Of a DNA stretch of 15,944 nt, positions 6,544 through 13,412 are shown in pieces (position 1 is the first letter of the stretch; each line of letters opens with the position of its first letter). The stretch comes from an uncultured Clostridia bacterium (lineage in GTDB: Bacteria; Bacillota; Clostridia; Lachnospirales; Lachnospiraceae). The translations under genes were made by a program, and so were the position numbers. The stretch spans positions 1 through 15,944 of the forward strand of contig CALASV010000003.1 of assembly GCA_937888895.1 (NCBI GenBank), read 5' to 3'. The notes below the pieces were generated by a model that did no database searches, was not told the origin of the DNA, and was given only the letters and a program-made list of their open reading frames with translations.

Positions 6544-8124
6544 ATGAGATTTGATGAAATGGAATTACAAGAGCCTATTTTACGAGCTGTAAAGGAAATG
6601 GGTTTTGAGGAGATGACACCAATCCAAGCTGAAGCGATTCCAGTTGTGATGGAAGGCAAAGATATGATTGGTCAGGCGCAGACGGGAACAGGAAAGACAG
6701 CAGCGTTTGGTATTCCATTATTACAAATGGTAAATCCAAAGAAGAAAGATTTACAAGCATTAATTCTTTGTCCAACAAGAGAACTTGCGATTCAAGTAGC
6801 AGAGGAATTACGACGTTTAGCAAAGTTTATGCATGGAATTAAAGTACTTCCTATTTATGGTGGTCAAGATATCAATAAACAAATTCGTTCTTTAAAAGGT
6901 GGTGTGCAAATTGTGATTGGTACACCGGGTCGTGTCATGGACCATATGCGTCGTCATACATTGAAAATGGACAAAGTTCGTATGATTACATTAGATGAAG
7001 CAGATGAAATGTTAAATATGGGTTTCCGAGAAGACATTGAAACTATTCTTCAAGATTTACCAGAAGAACGACAGACATTGTTATTTTCTGCAACTATGCC
7101 AAAGCCGATTATGGAAATTGTAGGAATCTATCAAAAGGATGCTGTTTTAGTAAAGGTAGTGAAAAAAGAATTAACCGTACCAAAAATTGAGCAGTATTAT
7201 TATGAAGTAAGACCAAATACGAAGTTAGAAGTACTTTGTCGTTTATTAGATATGTATGACCCTAAATTATCTTTAATTTTCTGTAATACAAAAAAACAAG
7301 TAGATGAATTAGTATCAGCCTTACAGTTAAGAGGTTATTTTGCAGAAGCATTGCATGGTGATTTAAAGCAAGTACAGCGTGATAGAGTCATGGAAACATT
7401 TCGTGGTGGAAAAACAGATATTTTAGTAGCAACGGATGTAGCTGCAAGAGGAATTGATGTAGATGATGTAGAAGCTGTATTTAATTATGATATTCCACAA
7501 GATGATGAATATTATGTGCATCGTATTGGCAGAACAGGTCGTGCTGGAAGAACCGGTCGTGCATTTAATTTTGTTGTAGGACGAGAAATTTATAAATTGA
7601 AAGATATTATGCGTTATTGCAAAACCAAAATTCATCTTCAGCCAATTCCATCACTGAATGATGTCACAGCAATTAAAGCAGATAAGATTATGGATAATGT
7701 GAGTCGTATCATTGAAGATGGTGGTTTAGAGGAAATGATTCGTCTTGTTGAGGAACGAATCAATGAAGAAGAATATACTTCTTTGGAGGTGGCAGCGGCA
7801 TTTTTGAAAATGCAAATGGGTGAGATTGATACTTCTTTAGAATCAGAAAAAGGTATGGAGTTTGGAGATACGGGTGCAGAAGCTGGTATGGTTCGTTTGT
7901 TTATCAATCTTGGAAAGAAACAAAAAGTGCGTCCGGGAGATATTCTTGGTGCAATTGCAGGAGAGACTGGTATGCCTGGAAAATTGATTGGTACGATTGA
8001 TATGTATGATAAATATACATTTGTAGAAGTGCCAAGAGAATATGCAGCAGAAGTCATTCAAGTAATGAAAGATGCTAAAATTAAGGGTAAGAGTATTAAT
8101 GTAGAACCAGCAAATAAAAAGTAA
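6544..8124 (+). CDS. deaD: DEAD-box ATP-dependent RNA helicase, DeaD/CsdA type
   Basis: A 526-aa helicase that unwinds RNA duplexes with ATP, expected to act in ribosome assembly and mRNA decay. The motifs are complete and in order: Q motif (FEEMTPIQAEAIP), Walker A AQTGTGKT (~44-51), PTRELA, TPGR, DEAD (151-154), SAT (~182), FCNTKKQ, ATDVAARGID and HRIGRTGR (~326). A linker with LEVAAAFLKM, recalling DeaD, leads to a C-terminal DbpA-type RNA-binding domain at ~449-522 (MVRLFINLGKKQKVRPGDIL). ATG 6544 is chosen because GGAGG lies 8 bp upstream and the motif spacing begins here. The longer frame from 6463 would translate the leader terminator hairpin. The GNAT gene follows after 64 bp with no terminator. 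DeaD is favoured over DbpA by length and linker. Confidence 0.93.
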   Translation: MRFDEMELQEPILRAVKEMGFEEMTPIQAEAIPVVMEGKDMIGQAQTGTGKTAAFGIPLLQMVNPKKKDLQALILCPTRELAIQVAEELRRLAKFMHGIKVLPIYGGQDINKQIRSLKGGVQIVIGTPGRVMDHMRRHTLKMDKVRMITLDEADEMLNMGFREDIETILQDLPEERQTLLFSATMPKPIMEIVGIYQKDAVLVKVVKKELTVPKIEQYYYEVRPNTKLEVLCRLLDMYDPKLSLIFCNTKKQVDELVSALQLRGYFAEALHGDLKQVQRDRVMETFRGGKTDILVATDVAARGIDVDDVEAVFNYDIPQDDEYYVHRIGRTGRAGRTGRAFNFVVGREIYKLKDIMRYCKTKIHLQPIPSLNDVTAIKADKIMDNVSRIIEDGGLEEMIRLVEERINEEEYTSLEVAAAFLKMQMGEIDTSLESEKGMEFGDTGAEAGMVRLFINLGKKQKVRPGDILGAIAGETGMPGKLIGTIDMYDKYTFVEVPREYAAEVIQVMKDAKIKGKSINVEPANKK

Positions 8125-8188
8125 GATAAGTGCGAATAGCCGATTGATTAGTGAGAGGAAAGTTTTGAAGAATGGAAAGGAATGATAG

Positions 8189-8737
8189 ATGAAAGAGGAA
8201 CAAATTAGAAATATACATTTATTGATACCAGATGCCTCTTATGTAGAGGAAATTCTTTCTTATCGAGAAGAAATGCTAATAGCAGGAAGTTCTATGGATG
8301 GTTGTGGCATTTTAAAGAGATGTTATAATCCGTTGGATTGGTTAGAGTACAATGAAATTCTTTCCAATCCAGACCTTGTACCAGAAAATAGAGTACGAAG
8401 TACACAGTTTATATTAGCAGACCCAGAAACAAAACGAATTTATGGTATGTTGCAAGTAAGACACTATTTGAATGAATACTTGCGAAGATTTGCAGGGCAT
8501 ATTGGGTATTCGGTTCGACCTAGTGAGCGTAGAAAAGGTTATGCTAAGCAAATGCTTTCCGAAGCAATCTTGTTTTGTAAAGAAGAATTGTGTTTAGAAC
8601 GTATTTTAGTTTCTTGTTTGGTAGAAAATGAAGCAAGTCGAAGAACAATTTTATCTTGTGGAGGGGTTTTCGAAGAAACGGTATATGAACATTTAGATGG
8701 AGTCTGGTTGGAAAAATATTGGATTGAATTAAGCTAG
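8189..8737 (+). CDS. GNAT family N-acetyltransferase
   Basis: A 182-aa acetyl-CoA-dependent acyltransferase. The GNAT core is visible in the second half: GHIGYSVRPSERRKGYAKQM holds the beta4/motif A signature with the acetyl-CoA pyrophosphate loop (R-R-K-G-Y-A), followed by ILVSCLVENEASRRTI (motif B region, with the conserved N-E-A-S) and a C-terminal strand ending in EKYWIEL. The N-terminal third (RNIHLLIPDASYVEEILSYR) resembles predicted acetyltransferases of the COG3981 type. The substrate cannot be read from the sequence. An AAAGGAA ribosome binding site supports the start. It probably shares a transcript with the helicase. Its TAG stop overlaps the -35 box of the chemoreceptor promoter. 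Confidence 0.88.
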   Translation: MKEEQIRNIHLLIPDASYVEEILSYREEMLIAGSSMDGCGILKRCYNPLDWLEYNEILSNPDLVPENRVRSTQFILADPETKRIYGMLQVRHYLNEYLRRFAGHIGYSVRPSERRKGYAKQMLSEAILFCKEELCLERILVSCLVENEASRRTILSCGGVFEETVYEHLDGVWLEKYWIELS

Positions 8738-8763
8738 ACAAGAAAAATTTTTTTGTGTAAAAT
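8735..8763 (+). promoter_or_regulatory. Promoter of the chemoreceptor gene
   Basis: TAGACA at 8735-8740, a 17-bp T-rich spacer and TAAAAT at 8758-8763, with each box matching 5 of 6 consensus bases. The -35 includes the TAG stop of the GNAT gene. The same boxes, spacing and flanks recur before the phosphate transporter at 13340-13368. Confidence 0.7.
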
Positions 8764-8796
8764 AAGAGTAACTTACTATGGAAGGGAGAAATTATA

Positions 8797-10524
8797 ATGG
8801 GCAACAAAGGATTAGCCGAAAAAATGAAACAATGGCCAATGAGTAAAAAATTAACATTTTCTCATGGAATTATCATTGTATCTACATTTATTTTTATTGT
8901 AGTATTATTAATTAGTATGAAAAGTGTACAATCTTATGTACAAAGTATGTTTGATGGACCAACAACGAATGCATTTTATATGGGAGATATTCGTTATGGT
9001 TTAACAGATATTCAAAGAGCATTAAACTATGTAGTAGCAGAAGGGGAAGAAAGATTAGATACTACTTTGCCAAAAATGAAAGAAGATATGCAAACCAATG
9101 TTAATATGATGGATGATGCATATAAGATTTTAAAAGATACTCTTTTAACAGAGGAGAATAAAGCATTATTACAAGAAATTTATGATATGTTATCAGCTTC
9201 TACAACACATCGAGAGTATATTGTATCCTTATTAGAACAAGGACGTTTAGAAGAAGCAATGGAATATAATAATACAAAGTATAAACCTATGGTGGATGAA
9301 ATGAAGAAAATTGCAGATAAGCTTGACCAATCCATTATTAGGGCAGGAGAAGATTATTGTAATACAGCAGCTGGTTCTGTTGTTACAATGCTTATTTTTG
9401 GTATTATTGTATTGATATTGATTACATCTATCGCAGTGTATGTGACAAGGATGGTAACTAATATGATAACTGAGCCAGTAGCCCAACTTGCTCAGGCAGC
9501 TCATTCTATGTATAATGGAGAATTATCAGGTTCTAAAATGATTACTTATCAGTCTAGTGATGAATTAGGTCAATTGTCAGAATCTATGAGAGGTACAATG
9601 GATACGTTGAGTGCCTATGTGAATGAAATTTCAGATAGGTTAAAAGAAATCGCCAAAGGTGATTTAACAAGGTCGTTCAGGAATATTACAGATTTTCGTG
9701 GAGATTTTTCTAGTATTAAAGATTCTTTCGTATTTATTTTAAAGAGCTTTAATGAAACATTGTCACAAATTCATGACAATTCTGCACAAGTAGATGTTGG
9801 TTCTGATGAAATTGCAAAAGCTGCTGCTGAGTTATCTGCAGGAACAACAGAACAAGCAAGTGCTGTACAACAGTTGACAGCAACGGTACAATCGGTTGCC
9901 ATGATGGCAGAAACAAGTGCAACAAAAGCAGAAGGTGCTTATCAAAATGTACAAGTTTCTGTAAGGAATGCACAAAATGAAAAAGTTCAAATGCAACAAT
10001 TAGAAAAGGAAATGCTTCATATCAAGGAAATTTCTAGTGAAATTGAAAATATTATTGCTTCTATTGAAGACATTGCTTCTCAAACAAATCTTTTATCTTT
10101 AAATGCTTCGATTGAAGCAGCGAGAGCAGGAGAAGCAGGTCGTGGATTTGCTGTTGTAGCTGACCAGATTGGTAAATTAGCAACAGATAGTGCACAGGCA
10201 GCAGTTACTACAAAAGATTTGATTGAAAAGACGATTCAAGAAATTGATAAAGGAAATAAGATTACAGCTGATACTGCAAAAGCGTTTGATGGTATTATTG
10301 AAGGAATGCAAGAAATTGCCAACATAGCAAGAACTAATGCAGAAACTTCTCAAACACAGGCACAAGCATTAAAACAAGTAGAAGAAGGTATTGAGCAAAT
10401 TTCTGCAGTAACTCAAAGAAATGCAGCATCTTCGGAAGAAAGTTCTGCAATTAGTGAACAGTTAGCAGGAAAAGCGATGGAATTAGATAAGTTAGTAAAT
10501 CGTTTTAAATTATATAAAAAATAA
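8797..10524 (+). CDS. Methyl-accepting chemotaxis protein with 4HB sensor domain
   Basis: A 575-aa transmembrane chemoreceptor. TM1 is at ~24-41 (IIIVSTFIFIVVLLI) and TM2 at ~191-215 (TMLIFGIIVLILITSIAVYV). They enclose an extracellular helical region of ~145 residues fitting the four-helix-bundle MCP sensor (DIRYGLTDIQRALNYVVAEG, LLEQGRLEEAMEYN). A HAMP domain follows TM2 (NMITEPVAQLAQAAHSM). A second HAMP-like stretch may lie at ~275-320 (EIAKGDLTRS, DFRGDFSSIKDSF). The signalling tip is intact at ~421-462 (SQTNLLSLNASIEAARAGEA, GRGFAVVADQIGKLA). There is no C-terminal NWETF-type pentapeptide, so methylation enzymes must dock otherwise. It signals to CheA/CheW, and no che or flagellar genes are in the window. 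A GGAAGGGAG ribosome binding site precedes the ATG. The ligand is unknown. Confidence 0.93.
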   Translation: MGNKGLAEKMKQWPMSKKLTFSHGIIIVSTFIFIVVLLISMKSVQSYVQSMFDGPTTNAFYMGDIRYGLTDIQRALNYVVAEGEERLDTTLPKMKEDMQTNVNMMDDAYKILKDTLLTEENKALLQEIYDMLSASTTHREYIVSLLEQGRLEEAMEYNNTKYKPMVDEMKKIADKLDQSIIRAGEDYCNTAAGSVVTMLIFGIIVLILITSIAVYVTRMVTNMITEPVAQLAQAAHSMYNGELSGSKMITYQSSDELGQLSESMRGTMDTLSAYVNEISDRLKEIAKGDLTRSFRNITDFRGDFSSIKDSFVFILKSFNETLSQIHDNSAQVDVGSDEIAKAAAELSAGTTEQASAVQQLTATVQSVAMMAETSATKAEGAYQNVQVSVRNAQNEKVQMQQLEKEMLHIKEISSEIENIIASIEDIASQTNLLSLNASIEAARAGEAGRGFAVVADQIGKLATDSAQAAVTTKDLIEKTIQEIDKGNKITADTAKAFDGIIEGMQEIANIARTNAETSQTQAQALKQVEEGIEQISAVTQRNAASSEESSAISEQLAGKAMELDKLVNRFKLYKK

Positions 10525-10537
10525 ATCATAGGGAGAG

Positions 10538-10572
10538 AGCCTTACTTTTTAAAATGAAGTGAGGCTTTTCTT
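10538..10572 (+). terminator. Terminator after the chemoreceptor gene
   Basis: AGCCTTACTT (10538-10547) pairs with AAGTGAGGCT (10557-10566) with one G-U wobble, around a 9-nt loop, followed by a TTTCTT tail. It lies 13 bp after the stop codon. Confidence 0.85.
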
Positions 10573-10650
10573 AAAACAGATATTATAAAAAGTAAAAATT
10601 TTTATTATTATTTATGCCTAAACGAAGTGAGAAAGGAATGATTGATTTTT

Positions 10651-11415
10651 ATGAAAGGATATGCAGTAGTGACAGGTGCTAGTTCAGGCATTGGAGCAGA
10701 GTTTGCAAGACAACTAGCAAAAAAAGGGTATCGTTTAATATTAACAGCAAGACGCTTAGATAAATTGCAAGAATTAGCAGAAGAATTGAAAACAGAATGT
10801 ATAATAGTATTAGCTGATTTATCGAAACAAGAAGATTGTTTTAACTTTTTTATTAAGATAAAACATAAGAAGATTGATGTTTTTATCAATAATGCTGGTT
10901 TTGGAGATTGTAATCATTTTATTTATGGTGATTTGCAAAAAGAACTAGATATGATAGATGTTAATATAAAAGCAATGCATATTTTAATGAAGCTTGTTGT
11001 AACAAAAATGGAGCAAGAGGGACATGGTTATTTCTTAAATGTAGCATCAAGTGCAGGATTATTACCAGCAGGACCTTATATGGCAACCTATTATGCAACA
11101 AAGGCTTATGTCGCAAGTATTACACAAGCAGTAGCACAGGAATTGAAGGAAAATGAAAGCTATGTTTATGTAGGGGCATTATGTCCAGGACCTGTGAATA
11201 CAGAATTTAATGAAGTAGCGAATGTAGAATTTGCACTAAAAGGAATTTCTGCAAAGGATTGTGTACGGTATACATTAAGACAAATGAAAAAGAGAAAAGT
11301 GATTATTGTGCCTACTTTAATGATGAAAACAGCAATAATATTAGGGCGTTTTGTACCAAGAACAGTAGCAGTAATGATTGCTTCTAAACAACAGAGAAAA
11401 AAGTTAGGGAAATAA
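10651..11415 (+). CDS. Short-chain dehydrogenase/reductase (DltE-like SDR)
   Basis: A classical SDR of ~254 aa that oxidises or reduces a carbonyl/hydroxyl group with NAD(P). It shows the Rossmann glycine motif TGASSGIG right at the N-terminus, an R-R after the second strand (LILTARRLDK) that often indicates NADP(H), an ADLS segment, NNAG (FINNAGFGD), the catalytic Ser in NVASSAG, and YxxxK in MATYYATKAYV. PGPVNTEF follows the active site as usual. It resembles the COG0300 (DltE) branch, whose substrates are largely unknown. ATG 10651 is chosen because SDRs start a few residues before TGxxxGIG. An alternative TTG at 10642 lies closer to the AAGGA ribosome binding site and cannot be excluded. 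It sits alone between two terminators and converges on the GIY-YIG gene. Confidence 0.9.
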   Translation: MKGYAVVTGASSGIGAEFARQLAKKGYRLILTARRLDKLQELAEELKTECIIVLADLSKQEDCFNFFIKIKHKKIDVFINNAGFGDCNHFIYGDLQKELDMIDVNIKAMHILMKLVVTKMEQEGHGYFLNVASSAGLLPAGPYMATYYATKAYVASITQAVAQELKENESYVYVGALCPGPVNTEFNEVANVEFALKGISAKDCVRYTLRQMKKRKVIIVPTLMMKTAIILGRFVPRTVAVMIASKQQRKKLGK

Positions 11416-11426
11416 TCAATAGAATG

Positions 11427-11478
11427 ATAAAAGCCACATTATAAGATAATATATAAAATCTTATGATGTGGCTTTTAT
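11427..11478. terminator. Bidirectional terminator with a 21-bp stem
   Basis: Arms 11427-11447 and 11458-11478 are complementary over 21 positions with a single G-U wobble, around a 10-nt A/T loop. The arms begin and end in A/T runs, so the hairpin can terminate both the SDR gene (+) and the GIY-YIG gene (-), whose stop codon is directly adjacent at 11479. Confidence 0.9.
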
Positions 11479-11988
11479 TTACCATTTGGTAGCTCCACCT
11501 TTTGTTTTATTATAAGAAGCAGTAGCGTTGAATGTAGAAATAAGTTTTCTTTCTAAATCATTCATTTCTTCTTTTTCACATTGGACAAAACGAACATAAA
11601 CATATTTTCCATATTTAATGTCAGCATAAATATCACCATTCCCTTTTCCATTAAAATGATTATGAACTCTTTGGAATATATGAACCGATTGACCAATATA
11701 AATATTTTCGTATTTATCCCATTTTTTATTTTTAACAGGACGATTGTAAATGGTAATTACATAACAACCAGGACCATCTTCATATTTAAAACCAGTAGGA
11801 GTTTCCGATTTTCCACGCCCGTCTGAAATAATCCAACGACTTTCAAAGTCTTTATAGTATAAGAAATTACCAGAGTATATTTTGCGTTTTAATTTTGTCT
11901 TTTTTCGATTTCCTAGGAAATAAAAAAGAAACAAAAGAATAAGGAAAAAAATTACCCATAGTTTTAAGGTTTCTAATATCCATTCCAT
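11479..11988 (-). CDS. Membrane-anchored GIY-YIG domain protein
   Basis: A 169-aa protein with an N-terminal membrane helix at ~10-25 (LWVIFFLILLFLFYFL), a basic stretch (RKKTKLKRK) and a GIY-YIG nuclease-type domain at ~72-165. The visible signature residues are GCY (74-76, in place of GIY), YIG (97-99, IYIGQS), Arg107 after it (QRVHNHF), Glu146 (LERKLISTF) and a C-terminal Asn followed by KTKGG. In this fold the two Tyr, Arg and Glu carry out single-strand DNA cleavage, so the core appears intact. The basic stretch suggests a cytoplasmic C-terminus by the positive-inside rule. An AGGTG ribosome binding site precedes ATG 11988. It follows the aldo/keto reductase by 21 bp, so they form an operon. 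There is no methyltransferase, intron or UvrC partner. Substrate and role are unknown. Confidence 0.8.
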   Translation of the reverse strand: MEWILETLKLWVIFFLILLFLFYFLGNRKKTKLKRKIYSGNFLYYKDFESRWIISDGRGKSETPTGFKYEDGPGCYVITIYNRPVKNKKWDKYENIYIGQSVHIFQRVHNHFNGKGNGDIYADIKYGKYVYVRFVQCEKEEMNDLERKLISTFNATASYNKTKGGATKW

Positions 11989-12009
11989 AATACACCTATT
12001 AGTTTAGCC

Positions 12010-13185
12010 CTATTTTTTGCTGGTAGCAGCTTCTCTTTCTCGACAAATTTCTTTCCAACTTGGAAGTTTGTTAATACGTTCTGTTAAGTCTTTTAAGGCA
12101 GTAGGGACATCAATATTTTGTGGACAGATACGAGTACATTTGCCACAACTAATACAAGCTGAAGGTTTTTTGTTTTCGTCCATAAATTCAATATGCATGA
12201 CAGCATTGATAGTAGGTAAGAGACGAACTTCATTATAAGTACTAAGTAAGGTTGGAATATCAAGTCCCATAGGACAACCATCACAACAATAGCGACAAGC
12301 AGTACAAGGAATGGAGTCTTTCATTCCTTCTGCAATCTCTAATAAAAGGTTTACTTCTTTTTTAGACAATGGTTTTTGTTCTGTAAATGTCTTTACATTG
12401 TCTTTCATTTGTTCCATATTAGACATTCCACTTAATACCATTTGTACATTTGGAAGTCCCTGTAAGAAACGGAATGCCCATGCTGGAATCGATTCTTCTG
12501 GACGAAGTTCTTTTAATTTTGTTTCGTTGATTTCATCTAGTTTTGCTAGTTTACCACCACGCACAGGTTCCATAACCCAAATAGGAATATTGTACTTTGC
12601 AAGAAGTTCACATTTTCCTTTGGCATCTTGCAATGTCCAATCAAGGTAATTTAACTGAATTTGGCAAAATTCCATATCTTCTCCACAAGCTTCCAAAAAT
12701 TGTTCTAGACCTTTTGTTTTTGCATGAGAACTAAAGCCAAGATGTTTGATTCTTCCAAGTTGCTTTTGTTCCTTGAAATAGTCAATAATACCCCAACGAG
12801 GGTCAAGATAGGTTTCTATTGATTTTTCATATACATTATGAAGTAAATAAAAATCAAAATAGTCTACACCACATTTTTCTAATTGTTCTTCAAAAATTTC
12901 AGCAGGATTGTACCCATTGGATAAAATTTGATGTCCGGGATATTTTGTTGCAAGATAAAAACTATCACGAGGATATTCGCTTAATATACGACCTATGACT
13001 CGTTCAGATTCACTGTTATGATAAGGATATGCAGTATCGAAATAATTTACGCCATGTTCTATCGCATAACGAGTCATTTCTTTTACTTGTGGTTCATCAA
13101 TACTACCATCAGAAAGAACAGGTAAACGCATAGTGCCAAAACCAAGTAATGATAATTGTTTGTCTTGAAAAGTACTATAAATCAT
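12010..13185 (-). CDS. Aldo/keto reductase with C-terminal 4Fe-4S domain
   Basis: A 391-aa oxidoreductase. The N-terminal ~285 residues form an AKR barrel with the catalytic tetrad Asp50 and Tyr55 (YFDTAYPYH), Lys81 (YLATKYPG) and His116 (FYLLHNV). The C-terminal part has two ferredoxin-type motifs of pattern CX2CX2CX3CP, at ~293 (CTACRYCCDGCP) and ~341 (CISCGKCTRICP). This combination is common in anaerobes and couples a reductase to iron-sulfur electron transfer. The physiological substrate is unknown. ATG 13185 is chosen because AGGAGG lies 8 bp upstream. The longer frame from 13236 would start within the promoter itself. The GIY-YIG gene follows in the same operon. Confidence 0.92.
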   Translation of the reverse strand: MIYSTFQDKQLSLLGFGTMRLPVLSDGSIDEPQVKEMTRYAIEHGVNYFDTAYPYHNSESERVIGRILSEYPRDSFYLATKYPGHQILSNGYNPAEIFEEQLEKCGVDYFDFYLLHNVYEKSIETYLDPRWGIIDYFKEQKQLGRIKHLGFSSHAKTKGLEQFLEACGEDMEFCQIQLNYLDWTLQDAKGKCELLAKYNIPIWVMEPVRGGKLAKLDEINETKLKELRPEESIPAWAFRFLQGLPNVQMVLSGMSNMEQMKDNVKTFTEQKPLSKKEVNLLLEIAEGMKDSIPCTACRYCCDGCPMGLDIPTLLSTYNEVRLLPTINAVMHIEFMDENKKPSACISCGKCTRICPQNIDVPTALKDLTERINKLPSWKEICREREAATSKK

Positions 13186-13221
13186 GAGAAGTGCCTCCTT
13201 TTTTCTTTTTCGTATAAAATT

Positions 13222-13249
13222 AGTATAACAGTTCATAAAAATTGGTCAA
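13222..13249 (-). promoter_or_regulatory. Promoter of the aldo/keto reductase operon
   Basis: On the minus strand, TTGACC (13244-13249), a 16-bp spacer and TATACT (13222-13227) preceded by TGT form an extended -10 promoter. Transcription would start near 13215, downstream of the alternative upstream ATG at 13236, which supports ATG 13185. Confidence 0.75.
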
Positions 13250-13339
13250 CTATTTTTTTCTTTTGTATGTAAAAAGATAGAAAAATTTGATTAGGTAAAA
13301 ATAAAATAGAGATTTAATAGGTAAGTTTTTGATAATTGC

Positions 13340-13368
13340 TAGACAATTTCTATTTTTTTTTGTAAAAT
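13340..13368 (+). promoter_or_regulatory. Promoter of the phosphate transporter gene
   Basis: TAGACA at 13340-13345, a 17-bp T-rich spacer and TAAAAT at 13363-13368, with a start about 40 bp before the ATG. It is nearly identical to the chemoreceptor promoter at 8735-8763, including the flanking GC before and A after the -35. No separate operator was recognised. Confidence 0.7.
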
Positions 13369-13412
13369 AGAAGAGCGAGTACATAATAAAAAAAGAAAGC
13401 AGGTGGCAACAG

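Noticed and set aside
7638..8057. 139-codon open frame on the minus strand
   Set aside because: It lies wholly antisense to the helicase C-terminal domain, has no ribosome binding site, and has a composition reflecting the opposite strand.
8738..8758. Palindrome-like A/T run in the chemoreceptor promoter spacer
   Set aside because: Pairing holds only across the A5/T5 centre plus wobble, so it is explained by base composition and is too weak for an operator or terminator claim.
12311..12649. 112-codon open frame on the plus strand
   Set aside because: It is antisense to the aldo/keto reductase, which has full catalytic and Fe-S motifs on the other strand.
13186..13236. Upstream in-frame extension of the aldo/keto reductase
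   Set aside because: The extra start lies inside the extended -10 promoter, upstream of the predicted transcription start, while ATG 13185 has AGGAGG at ideal spacing.
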